DNA from: Pseudomonadota bacterium
Lineage (GTDB): Bacteria; Pseudomonadota; Gammaproteobacteria; Steroidobacterales; Steroidobacteraceae
DNA length: 64,000 bases
Direction of reading: 5' to 3'
Assembly (NCBI GenBank): GCA_016704655.1
Contig: JADIZR010000007.1
Span: 1-64,000 of the forward strand
This document shows positions 53,054-61,306 of this stretch, one piece after another. A program made the position numbers and the translations under genes. Below the pieces are notes generated by a model, which was given only the letters and a program-made list of their open reading frames with translations, was not told the origin of the DNA and did no database searches. Numbering within the stretch: position 1 is the first letter of the stretch; each line of letters opens with the position of its first letter.

Positions 53054-54487
53054 ATGGCGTCGACACCCCCGATAGCCGCTCCAATGAATAGTGAGTACTC
53101 CGACGCCCTGGTCGTCTTCGGCATCACGGGCGACCTTGCTTTCAAGAAAATCCTGCCCGCGCTCGAGAATCTCGAAAAGCGCAGGCGGTTGCCGGAGATC
53201 GTGGTCGGCGTCGCGCGCGGCGGAGTCACGCGGCAGGCATTGATCGTCCGGCTGCGGGAAAGCCTGGCGCAGTACGGCGACGATACCGACCCGGAGGCGC
53301 TGCGGCGACTCGAAGCCAGGCTGCAGCTCATTGATGGCGACTACCGTGACGACACCACCTTCGCGGCGTTACGCGCAGCGCTGGGCGGCGCCAGGCGTCC
53401 CTGCCACTACCTGGCCATTCCGCCAAGCCTGTTCGCCGCGGTCGCCGCCAAGCTCGGCAGTTCGGGCTGCGCAGCGAACGCCCGTGTCGTCGTCGAGAAG
53501 CCGCTGGGACGCGACCTGTCGAGCGCGCAGACGATCAACCGGGCGCTGCAACAGGTCGTCGATGAGAATTCCATCTTTCGCATCGATCATTTTCTCGGCA
53601 AGGAGGCCGTGCAGAACCTGCTGTATTTCCGTTTCGCCAACTCCATCATCGAGCCGCTCTGGAACCGCACGCACGTCGAGCACGTGCAGATCACCATGGC
53701 CGAGAACTTCGGCGTCGAGGGCCGTGGCCGGCTGTACGAGGAACTCGGCGCGGTGCGGGACGTCGTGCAGAACCACCTGCTGCAGGTGCTGGCGATCCTG
53801 GCGATGGAACCGCCCGTCGGCACCAGCCCCGAGGCGATGCGCGACGAAAAAATGAAGGTGTTGCGCGCCATCCGGCATCCTGAACGCCGCGACATCGTGC
53901 GCGGCCAATACGAGGGGTATCGCGGGGAGGACGGGGTAAGTCCGAACTCGGACGCCGAAACGTACGCAGCACTGCGCTTCGAGATCGACTCGTGGCGCTG
54001 GGCCGACGTGCCGTTCTTCATCCGGACCGGGAAACGGATGCCGGTGACAGCGACCGAGGTGATGGCGACATTTCGGCGTCCGCCGCAGCGACTGTTCGAT
54101 GAAACCGTGCCGCCGCGCGCGAATTACCTGCGGTTCAGGCTCGGACCGGATCGCATTGCGATCGCGCTTGGCGTCCGCACCAAGGACGCCGGCGAAGCGA
54201 TGGTTGGTGAAGAAACGGAACTCTATGCCTGCAATTCGCAGGCGGACGAGATGACTCCGTACGAGCGACTGCTGGGTGACGCAATGCGTGGCGACGCGAC
54301 GTTGTTTGCGCGCCAGGATTCGGTCGAGGTGGCCTGGGACATCGTGGATCGACTGCTGGCCAGCGGTCCGCAGGCCACGCCGTATGCTGCGAACAGCTGG
54401 GGACCGGATGCCGCGGCACGCATGGTCGAACGGTTCGGCGGCTGGTACGACCCGCCGTCGGTCCCGATCACGACGCCCTGCGGCTGA
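53054..54487 (+). CDS. zwf: glucose-6-phosphate 1-dehydrogenase
   Basis: 477 residues (462 if the internal ATG at 53084 is used). Oxidises glucose-6-phosphate with NAD(P)+ at the entry of the oxidative pentose phosphate and Entner-Doudoroff pathways. NADP motif FGITGDLAFKKILPAL, then the active-site RIDHFLGKEAVQNLLYFRFA with catalytic His, Lys for substrate, and the C-terminal domain with SWRWADVPFFIRTGKRM. Convergent with gnd, the third enzyme of the pathway. Confidence 0.94.
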   Translation: MASTPPIAAPMNSEYSDALVVFGITGDLAFKKILPALENLEKRRRLPEIVVGVARGGVTRQALIVRLRESLAQYGDDTDPEALRRLEARLQLIDGDYRDDTTFAALRAALGGARRPCHYLAIPPSLFAAVAAKLGSSGCAANARVVVEKPLGRDLSSAQTINRALQQVVDENSIFRIDHFLGKEAVQNLLYFRFANSIIEPLWNRTHVEHVQITMAENFGVEGRGRLYEELGAVRDVVQNHLLQVLAILAMEPPVGTSPEAMRDEKMKVLRAIRHPERRDIVRGQYEGYRGEDGVSPNSDAETYAALRFEIDSWRWADVPFFIRTGKRMPVTATEVMATFRRPPQRLFDETVPPRANYLRFRLGPDRIAIALGVRTKDAGEAMVGEETELYACNSQADEMTPYERLLGDAMRGDATLFARQDSVEVAWDIVDRLLASGPQATPYAANSWGPDAAARMVERFGGWYDPPSVPITTPCG

Positions 54488-54490
54488 CGG

Positions 54491-55405
54491 TCACTTCGTC
54501 TGCACCGCGTGCCCGCCGAAGGCCTGGCGCATGCGTGCCAGCAACCGGTTGGTGAAATCGCCTTTGCCCTGGCTCGCGAAGCGCTCCATCAGCGAGAGCG
54601 TCATGACGGGCGTCGGCACGCCGAGCTCGATCGACTCGATGGCCGTCCAGCGGCCTTCCCCGGAATCCGCGACCAACGGCACCGTCGACTCGAGCGTGGC
54701 GTCCCTGGCCAGAAACTCTGCCGTGAGGTCCAGCAGCCAGGACCGGATCACCGTGCCGTGTCGCCAGGCTTCCGTGATCTGTGGCAGGTCGAGCGCAAAC
54801 TCGCTCTTGGCGCGCATCAATGCGAGCCCTTCGGCGTAGGCCTGCATCATTCCGTACTCGATGCCGTTGTGGACCATCTTGGTGAAGTGCCCCGCACCCG
54901 CCGGGCCGCAGTGCACCCAGCCGCGATCCGGTGCTGGCGCCAGCGCCTGCAGCACGGGTTCGATCGCGCGGACAGCCGCGCCGTCGCCACCCACCATGAG
55001 TCCGTAACCGTTCTCGAGGCCCCAGACGCCACCCGAGACGCCGGCGTCGACGAACAGCATGCCGTGTGCGCCGAGGTCCGACGCGTGCCGCTGGCTGTCC
55101 TTGTACATCGCGTTGGCACCGTCGACGACGACATCGCCCGGCGACAACAGCGGCACGAGCCGTTGCAGGGTCTCGTCCGTTGGCGCTCCAGCAGGCAACA
55201 TCAGCCAGACGATCCTGGGCGTGGGAAGGCTCGATACAAGGGCTTCCAGTGTGCCGGCGAGCTCGATGCGCGGCTCGTCGGTCAATCCCGTGCGGGCTTC
55301 GGGTGAACGATCCCACGCGACCACGGCGTGGCCGGCGCGGGCGAGGCGACGGCTCATGTTGCCGCCCATCCGACCCAGTCCAATCATTCCCAACGTGAGG
55401 TTCAT
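54491..55405 (-). CDS. gnd: 6-phosphogluconate dehydrogenase, short decarboxylating form
   Basis: 304 residues. ATG 55405 (MNLTLGMIGLGRMGGNM) sits directly on the NAD(P) motif GLGRMGGNM. Substrate and catalytic motifs: VDAGVSGGVWGLENGYGL, GHFTKMVHNGIEYGMMQAYA with catalytic Lys. About 300 residues rather than about 470, as in the NAD-preferring GndA/YqeC-type class. Converts 6-phosphogluconate to ribulose-5-phosphate and CO2. Stops face zwf with a 3-base gap. Confidence 0.92.
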   Translation of the reverse strand: MNLTLGMIGLGRMGGNMSRRLARAGHAVVAWDRSPEARTGLTDEPRIELAGTLEALVSSLPTPRIVWLMLPAGAPTDETLQRLVPLLSPGDVVVDGANAMYKDSQRHASDLGAHGMLFVDAGVSGGVWGLENGYGLMVGGDGAAVRAIEPVLQALAPAPDRGWVHCGPAGAGHFTKMVHNGIEYGMMQAYAEGLALMRAKSEFALDLPQITEAWRHGTVIRSWLLDLTAEFLARDATLESTVPLVADSGEGRWTAIESIELGVPTPVMTLSLMERFASQGKGDFTNRLLARMRQAFGGHAVQTK

Positions 55406-56067
55406 CGCGTTCCGATCCATTACAGCCCGGCGGGGGCGATCGATGGTCGCGCGATGCCGGGACGCGCACAAGGGCGTGCCGGCCCCCCGGGGGGCCGGCG
55501 TACCCCCCCATCGTCGCGTACGCTCACTACATGGACGGCCGGCAGCCTGCTGCGGCGCCTGCCACTGAGCACCGGAAGCTTACCGGTCGGGGGGGGGGGA
55601 GGGCGCTATTGCACCGGACCGCTGTCCATGCCGACGTGCTCGAACGAGGGCGGAGTGGCGGTCCGCGCCGGGCCCGGGCGCCGCGCCGGGCCGGCTGCCG
55701 CCGCTCCCGAGCGCCCGGGCCGCCCGGGGGGGGCGGGGCGGGGGGGGGTCCGCGGTCCCCGCCCCCCCCCCCCCCCCGGGCCTGGCAGGCCGCTTTGCCC
55801 GCGCCCGCGCGCCCCCCGAAGCGCACCCCCCCCCCCCCGGGTCGTCCCTTTCCTTGTCGGCGGGCTGCTCGCGTTCTGTCCGTTGGCGGGTTGGGGCCGC
55901 GGGCCGCCCTCCGGTCGCGCCTCCCCCCGGGGCGCCGCCGCCCCGCCGCGCCCGCCGCCCGGCCCTACCCGCTCCGTCCGCCTTGAGGCACGCTCGCCGC
56001 AAAGCCCGGGACAGCCGGCAGCCAAGGGGCTAGTCTTGCTCCACGCAAGAAGAGCCGTGGACGGGCA
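55406..56067. other. suspect intergenic stretch with long G and C homopolymers
   Basis: 662 bases between the divergent gnd and cydA genes. From 55478 on it holds homopolymer runs unlike the rest of the window: G11 (55589-55599), G8 (55726-55733), G9 (55740-55748), C16 (55762-55777), C13 (55826-55838), plus many C6-C7 runs. All frames encode only Gly, Pro, Arg and Ala-rich nonsense. No gene could be supported. Normal composition resumes near 55980. Most likely low-quality consensus at a strong hairpin or gap fill. Confidence 0.7.
55478..55499. repeat. 22-bp perfect GC palindrome
   Basis: Perfect inverted repeat with no loop (arms GCCGGCCCCCC / GGGGGGCCGGC) at the edge of the homopolymer stretch, 73 bases upstream of the gnd start. 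A structure this strong can block polymerases in sequencing. Confidence 0.6.
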
Positions 56068-57381
56068 ATGGATATCGATGCACTGACACTCGCGCGGCTG
56101 CAGTTCGCCTTCACGATCAGCTTCCACATCATCTTCCCGGCCATCTCGATCGGGCTGGCCAGCTATCTCGCCGTGCTTGAGGGCCTCTGGCTCTTCACCG
56201 GCCGCGTCGTCTTCCTCGACCTCTTCAATTACTGGAAGAAGATCTTCGCAGTGGCATTCGGCATGGGCGTCGTGTCGGGCATCGTCATGAGCTACCAGTT
56301 CGGCACCAACTGGAGCGTGTTCTCCGACAAGGCCGGTCCGGTGATCGGGCCGCTGATGGGCTACGAGGTACTGACCGCTTTCTTCCTGGAAGCGGGATTC
56401 CTCGGCGTCATGCTTTTCGGCCTGTCGCGCGTGGGGCCGCGACTGCACTTCCTGGCGACGCTGATGGTCGCGCTCGGCACGTTCATTTCCGCGTTCTGGA
56501 TTCTCTCGGTCAACAGCTGGATGCAGACGCCGGCCGGCTACGCGATCAACGAAGTCGGCCAGTTCGTTCCGGCGGACTGGGTCGCAGTCATCTTCAACCC
56601 ATCCTTCCCCTACCGGCTCGTGCACATGCTCCTGGCCGCGTACCTCAGCACGGCGTTCATCGTCGGTGGCACGGGTGCGCTGCATCTGTTGCGCGATGCG
56701 ACGCTGCCTGCCTCGCGCATCATGTTTTCGATGGCGATGTGGATGGCCGCAATCGTCGCGCCGCTGCAGATAGTCGCCGGCGACTTGCACGGGCTCAACA
56801 CGCTGGAGCACCAGCCCGCCAAGGTTGCGGCAATGGAAGGTCACTTCGAAACGCACGCGGGCGCGCCGCTCATCCTGTTCGGCTGGCCGGACATGGAGCA
56901 GGAGCGGACACGGTACGCAGTCGAGGTGCCGAAGCTTGGCAGCCTGATCCTCACCCACGACTGGAACGGCACCGTGCGCGGGCTCAAGGAATGGCCACGC
57001 GAGGATCGCCCGAACGCGACCATCGTGTTCTGGAGCTTCCGCGTGATGGTCGGGGCCGGACTTGCGATGCTCGCGGTCGGTGCGTGGAGCCTGGCGCTGC
57101 GGGCGCGAAAACGCCTGTACGACCAGCCGTGGCTGCTGCGCGCGTCAGTCGCCTTGAGCCCCATCGGCATCGTTGCCGTGATTGCAGGCTGGATCACCAC
57201 CGAGGTCGGCCGACAGCCCTACACCGTTTACGGGTTACTGCGAACCACGGACAGCGCATCGTCGATCGATGCCGCGGCAGTGGGCGCTTCGCTCGCCGCA
57301 TTTGCAATCGTGTACTTCGCGGTCTTCGGTGCCGGTGCGTTCTACATGCTGCGCCTGATGGGCAAGGAGCCGCGCGCATGA
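56068..57381 (+). CDS. cydA: cyanide-insensitive-type cytochrome bd ubiquinol oxidase subunit I
   Basis: 437 residues, nine membrane helices. Oxidises quinol and reduces O2 at hemes b558/b595/d. Heme ligands: H20 (TISFHIIFP) and a His in YRLVHMLLAAY; the GRQPYTVYGLLRT stretch and EVGRQP are CydA hallmarks. The Q-loop between helices 6 and 7 is short (GWPDMEQERTRYAV to GTVRGLKEW), the CioA pattern. First gene of cydAB plus DUF2474, starting just after the suspect homopolymer region. Confidence 0.95.
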   Translation: MDIDALTLARLQFAFTISFHIIFPAISIGLASYLAVLEGLWLFTGRVVFLDLFNYWKKIFAVAFGMGVVSGIVMSYQFGTNWSVFSDKAGPVIGPLMGYEVLTAFFLEAGFLGVMLFGLSRVGPRLHFLATLMVALGTFISAFWILSVNSWMQTPAGYAINEVGQFVPADWVAVIFNPSFPYRLVHMLLAAYLSTAFIVGGTGALHLLRDATLPASRIMFSMAMWMAAIVAPLQIVAGDLHGLNTLEHQPAKVAAMEGHFETHAGAPLILFGWPDMEQERTRYAVEVPKLGSLILTHDWNGTVRGLKEWPREDRPNATIVFWSFRVMVGAGLAMLAVGAWSLALRARKRLYDQPWLLRASVALSPIGIVAVIAGWITTEVGRQPYTVYGLLRTTDSASSIDAAAVGASLAAFAIVYFAVFGAGAFYMLRLMGKEPRA

Positions 57382-58388
57382 TGCACCTCGATCTCGCGCT
57401 GATCTGGGCAGGGCTGCTCGCCTTCGCGGTGCTCGCTTATGTCGTGCTCGACGGCTTCGACCTCGGCGTTGGCATCCTGTTTCCCTTCATGCCCGAGGAG
57501 ATGCAGCGCGACGAGATGATGAACTCGGTTGCGCCGGTGTGGGACGGCAACGAGACATGGCTCGTGCTTGGAGGCGGCGGTCTGTTCGCCGTCTTTCCGC
57601 TGGCCTACGCGATCATCATGCCCGCGCTGTATGCGCCCGTGATCGCTCTGCTGCTTGGGCTCGTCTTCCGCGGCGTGGCTTTCGAATTTCGCTGGAAGAC
57701 ACAGCGCGGCAAGTTCCTGTGGGATGGCGCATTCACCGCTGGATCCACGATGGCCGCGTTCGCCCAGGGAATCGCGCTCGGCGCGCTGGTGCAGGGAATT
57801 CCAGTGGCGGGCCGCGCTTATGACGGTGGCTGGTGGGATTGGCTCACGCCTTTCAGCGTCCTCACCGGCGTATCGCTCGTGTTCGGCTATGCGCTGCTCG
57901 GCGCGACCTGGCTCATCTACAAGACGCAGGGTCACACCCAGCAGCGGGCGTATCGATTCGCCGCTGTTGCCGGCGGCGCGACGCTGGCCGCCATCGGGCT
58001 AGTCAGCCTGTGGACGCCCTTCCTCAGTGATGTGTTCATGCAGCGCTGGTTCTCGTGGCCGCGGATCCTGTTCGTGGCGCCGGTTCCGGCTCTTGTCGCT
58101 CTCGCTGCGTATGTCCTTTTCAACGGCCTGCGACGGCGGCAGGAACTGAGCCCCTTCCTCGCGTCGCTGGCGCTGTTCGTCCTGTGCTTCGTCGGACTGC
58201 TGATCAGCTTTTTCCCGTACCTGGTGCCGACGTCGGTCACACTGTGGGACGCGGCTGCGCCGCCATCGAGCCTCAAGTTCCTGCTCGCGGGCGCCGCCTT
58301 CCTGATCCCGATCATCCTCGTGTACACCGCGTACTCGTACTGGGTGTTCCGCGGCAAGATCGAACCGGGCGGCGGCGGTTACCACTGA
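57378..58388 (+). CDS. cydB: cytochrome bd ubiquinol oxidase subunit II
   Basis: 336 residues, eight membrane helices. ATG 57378 overlaps the cydA stop (ATGA). Motifs: YVVLDGFDLGVGILFPF, APVWDGNETWLVLGGGGLFA and FRGVAFEFRWK, standard for CydB/CioB. No heme of its own; stabilises the oxidase core. Confidence 0.95.
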   Translation: MMHLDLALIWAGLLAFAVLAYVVLDGFDLGVGILFPFMPEEMQRDEMMNSVAPVWDGNETWLVLGGGGLFAVFPLAYAIIMPALYAPVIALLLGLVFRGVAFEFRWKTQRGKFLWDGAFTAGSTMAAFAQGIALGALVQGIPVAGRAYDGGWWDWLTPFSVLTGVSLVFGYALLGATWLIYKTQGHTQQRAYRFAAVAGGATLAAIGLVSLWTPFLSDVFMQRWFSWPRILFVAPVPALVALAAYVLFNGLRRRQELSPFLASLALFVLCFVGLLISFFPYLVPTSVTLWDAAAPPSSLKFLLAGAAFLIPIILVYTAYSYWVFRGKIEPGGGGYH

Positions 58389-58390
58389 CG

Positions 58391-58504
58391 ATGGCGCCCA
58401 AAGGCTGGCAGCGCCTGCTCTGGTTTGTCGTGATCTGGGCTGGCAGCGTCATGGCACTCGGCGCCGTAGCGTGGGCGATCCGGTTGGCCCTGGGTTTAAA
58501 ATAG
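58391..58504 (+). CDS. DUF2474 small membrane peptide of the bd oxidase (CydX-like)
   Basis: 37 residues (MAPKGWQRLLWFVVIWAG followed by a second hydrophobic stretch), starting two bases after the cydB stop. Single membrane helix with the conserved W..R..WF..IW..S start of DUF2474 peptides, which follow cioAB genes and are thought to act as CydX does, stabilising the oxidase. Too short for standard gene-calling thresholds. Confidence 0.85.
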   Translation: MAPKGWQRLLWFVVIWAGSVMALGAVAWAIRLALGLK

Positions 58505-58526
58505 CGGCCTGACAAGGAGAACGACC

Positions 58527-60071
58527 ATGAACGGCGCCCAGTCCCTGCTGCAGACCCTGGTCAATTGCGAAGTCGAGGTCTGCTTCGGCAACCCCGGCAC
58601 TTCGGAGATGCATTTCGTCGCCGCGCTCGACTCGGTGCCGCAGATGCGGTCCGTGCTGTGCCTGTTCGAAGGCGTGGTGACTGGCGCAGCCGACGGCTAC
58701 GGGCGAGTCGCCGGCAAGCCGGCCGCGACGCTGCTGCACCTGGGGCCCGGCCTTGCCAATGGCCTCGCGAACCTGCACAACGCGCGTCGCGCCAGCACGC
58801 CGCTCGTGAACATCGTCGGCGATCACGCCACCTATCACCTGCAGTACGACGCGCCATTGACGTCCGACATCGTCGGCTTTGCGCGCCCGGTGTCCTCCTG
58901 GATTCACGAATCGAAGAGTGCTGACGGCGTCGCGTCGGATGCGGCGCGGGCGGTCCAGGCTGCCCGCTCGGCGCCCGGTGGCGTGTCCACGCTGATTCTC
59001 CCGGCCGACACCGCCTGGAACGAAGCTCAGCGCGCCGAGCAGAAGCTGCCGGACCTGCTGCCCACACCCGTCAGTTCGGCTGCCGTCGATGCCGCAGCCA
59101 GGCTGCTGTCGAATGGCAGGAAAACCGCGCTGCTGTTACGCGGTGCGTCGCTCTACGGCGCGGGCCTCGAGGCCGCCGGTCGCGTGCAGGCAAAGACAGG
59201 CGCGCGATTGCTGTGCGACACGTTCGCGCCGCATGCCGAACTCGGCGCAGGTCGCGTTCCAGTCGAACGCATTCCCTACTTCGCGGAACAGATCGTCGAC
59301 TTCCTGAAGGACTTCGAGCAGATCATCTTCGTCGGCGCCAAGCCGCCGGTGTCCTTCTTCGCGTATCCCGGCAAGCCGAGCTGGTGTGCGCCCGAAGGTT
59401 CGCACCTCTGTTACCTTGCTCACGCTCACCAGGACGGCGCCCAGGCCCTCGCTGCGCTGGCCGACTCGCTGGGTGCTCCTGCGCGCTCACCGGTGCGGAT
59501 TCCGCTGCAATTGCCGGAACTGCCGAACGGCCCGTTGACCGCTCTCGGCGTGGCGCAGGTGATTGCCGCGATGACGCCCGACAACGTCATCTTTGCCGAT
59601 GAATCAGCAACCGCATCGTTCGCGTTGCTCACGACGATGGCGCGGGCCCGGCCACACACGCACCTGCCCCTGACCGGCGGGTCGATCGGCCAGGGCCTGC
59701 CGCTCGCCGTTGGCGCGGCCATCGCTGCGCCGGACCGCAAGGTGATCTGTCCGCATGGCGACGGCGGCGCGGCCTATACGATGCAGGCGTTGTGGACGAT
59801 GGCGCGCGAGAAGCTCGACGTCGTGATAGTGATCTACGCCAACCGCTCGTACGCGATCCTCAACATCGAACTCGGGCGCGTCGGTGCGATCGGCAGCGGT
59901 CCGGTCGCGATGTCGATGCTCGACCTGCACAACCCGGAAATGAACTGGACGAAGATCGCGGAAGGCCTCGGCGTCGAGGCCAGCCGTTCAACGACGTGCG
60001 AGGAGTTTGCGGCGCAGTACTCGTCGGCGCTCAAGCACCGTGGCCCACGCCTGATAGAGGCGATGATCTGA
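58527..60071 (+). CDS. thiamine-diphosphate-dependent enzyme, acetolactate synthase large-subunit-like
   Basis: 514 residues. Three-domain ThDP enzyme: PYR domain with catalytic Glu in LFEGVVTGAADGYGR (E48), and PP domain with the cofactor/Mg motif GDGGAAYTMQALW ... YANRSY. Probable decarboxylase/carboligase of the benzoylformate decarboxylase group. No small regulatory subunit lies nearby and no FAD-binding hallmark was recognised, so a true acetolactate synthase role is uncertain. ATG has AAGGAGAACG upstream. Starts 22 bp after the bd oxidase operon. Confidence 0.85.
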   Translation: MNGAQSLLQTLVNCEVEVCFGNPGTSEMHFVAALDSVPQMRSVLCLFEGVVTGAADGYGRVAGKPAATLLHLGPGLANGLANLHNARRASTPLVNIVGDHATYHLQYDAPLTSDIVGFARPVSSWIHESKSADGVASDAARAVQAARSAPGGVSTLILPADTAWNEAQRAEQKLPDLLPTPVSSAAVDAAARLLSNGRKTALLLRGASLYGAGLEAAGRVQAKTGARLLCDTFAPHAELGAGRVPVERIPYFAEQIVDFLKDFEQIIFVGAKPPVSFFAYPGKPSWCAPEGSHLCYLAHAHQDGAQALAALADSLGAPARSPVRIPLQLPELPNGPLTALGVAQVIAAMTPDNVIFADESATASFALLTTMARARPHTHLPLTGGSIGQGLPLAVGAAIAAPDRKVICPHGDGGAAYTMQALWTMAREKLDVVIVIYANRSYAILNIELGRVGAIGSGPVAMSMLDLHNPEMNWTKIAEGLGVEASRSTTCEEFAAQYSSALKHRGPRLIEAMI

Positions 60072-60083
60072 TACCGATACGCG

Positions 60084-60962
60084 TCAGGTCCGCCGCAGCA
60101 TCAGGACGTTGCCGCCCACGGCGAGCGCCGCGCCCACGAACGTAAGAGCGTCCGGGCGGAACCCCTCGAAGGCCATCGACACCACGAGCGCAAGGAGGGG
60201 GGTCATGACGCCGATAGTGCCCGTGGGACCCGGGCCAATTCGCTCCTGCAGGGTGAGAAAGCAGGCAAACGTCAGCACCGACCCGGCCAGGGCGAGGTAG
60301 AACAGGGCCAGCCACCACGAGGCGATGGCCGGTGGAACAAAGCTCTGGCCCTGCAGCAATGCAAGCAACGCCGACACGGCGGCTCCGTAGAGCATGCCGA
60401 ACCCGAGCGCCGGCCAGAACGGCAGGCCGCGAGCACGGTTGCGACTGGCCGTCAGGCTGCCGACCGTCGACAGCAAGACGGAGCCCACCGTGAACAGCGC
60501 ACCGAGCAGAGCGTTCCGATCGCCAGTGGCCTTACCGAACTCAGGCCAGAAGATCAGCGCGACGCCGGCGATGCCGAGCCAGCCGCCAAGGATGAAGCGC
60601 GGCCGCAGGTTGACGCCGAAAAGCGCGCGAGCCCCGAGGCCTGCCACCAGCGGGGAAGCCGAGTAGCCCACTGCGACCAGCCCCGACACGAGGTGTTGCT
60701 CCGCGTGGTAGACGCAGACGTACGACACGCCGTACATGAAGCCACCCTGCAACGCGAAAATCGCGTGCTGGGCTGGCGTGAAGCGCAGGTCCTCCTGTCG
60801 CAACACGCACAGGACCAGGATCACCGCTCCGGCCAGCGCGAAGCGCATCGCCACCCCGACCTCGGGCGCGGTGTGCCCGATCTGGAACGTGATTGCGAAC
60901 CAGGTCGTGCCCCAGGTGAGCACGCAGATCGCAAACAGCTGCCAGTTCTTGAGTCGGTGCAT
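60084..60962 (-). CDS. EamA/DMT-family transporter
   Basis: 292 residues, ten predicted membrane helices in two EamA repeats (FAICVLTWGTTWFAITFQIG start; second half ending FEGFRPDALTFVGAALAVGG). ATG 60962 (MHRLKNWQL) gives the normal family length; longer upstream frame is arginine-rich and unlikely. Drug/metabolite exporters of this group move amino acids or other small metabolites. Convergent with the ThDP enzyme gene. Confidence 0.9.
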   Translation of the reverse strand: MHRLKNWQLFAICVLTWGTTWFAITFQIGHTAPEVGVAMRFALAGAVILVLCVLRQEDLRFTPAQHAIFALQGGFMYGVSYVCVYHAEQHLVSGLVAVGYSASPLVAGLGARALFGVNLRPRFILGGWLGIAGVALIFWPEFGKATGDRNALLGALFTVGSVLLSTVGSLTASRNRARGLPFWPALGFGMLYGAAVSALLALLQGQSFVPPAIASWWLALFYLALAGSVLTFACFLTLQERIGPGPTGTIGVMTPLLALVVSMAFEGFRPDALTFVGAALAVGGNVLMLRRT

Positions 60963-61306
60963 CGTGCTGAATGCGCCGCATGAGACGCATCGGGATTGCT
61001 TGAATTCTAGCGGAATTTCGCCCGCCGCGCCGGGGGAAACGGCGACCGCGGCGACGCGGCTGGCAGCCGGTCCCCACGCCGCTCGGGTCCGGCCTGTGGG
61101 CGTCGTGCTCGATACCTTCCGCAACCCGCTAGCCTTGCGCTCACCCCGCAGGGGCCCGGGCGGACTTTTCTGACGAAACCAGAGACAGGAATGACAAGCC
61201 GCGGTCACGGCATCGCCGGTCGCTTGCTCGCTCGGTCCGCGACAGCCAGGTGACGCAGGTAGCTCGGGGGTTGGCGGGGCGGGCCGGCCCGAACCATGAA
61301 CTGACG
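60963..61306. other. divergent intergenic region between the EamA transporter and the DUF349 gene
   Basis: 344 bases with no supportable gene. It should hold the promoters of both divergent genes, but I could not assign convincing -35/-10 elements or a conserved RNA structure. Confidence 0.4.

Noticed and set aside
55606..56958. 450-codon open frame on the - strand through the homopolymer block and cydA
   Set aside because: It crosses the suspect block and runs antisense to a clear cydA gene; composition is low-complexity.
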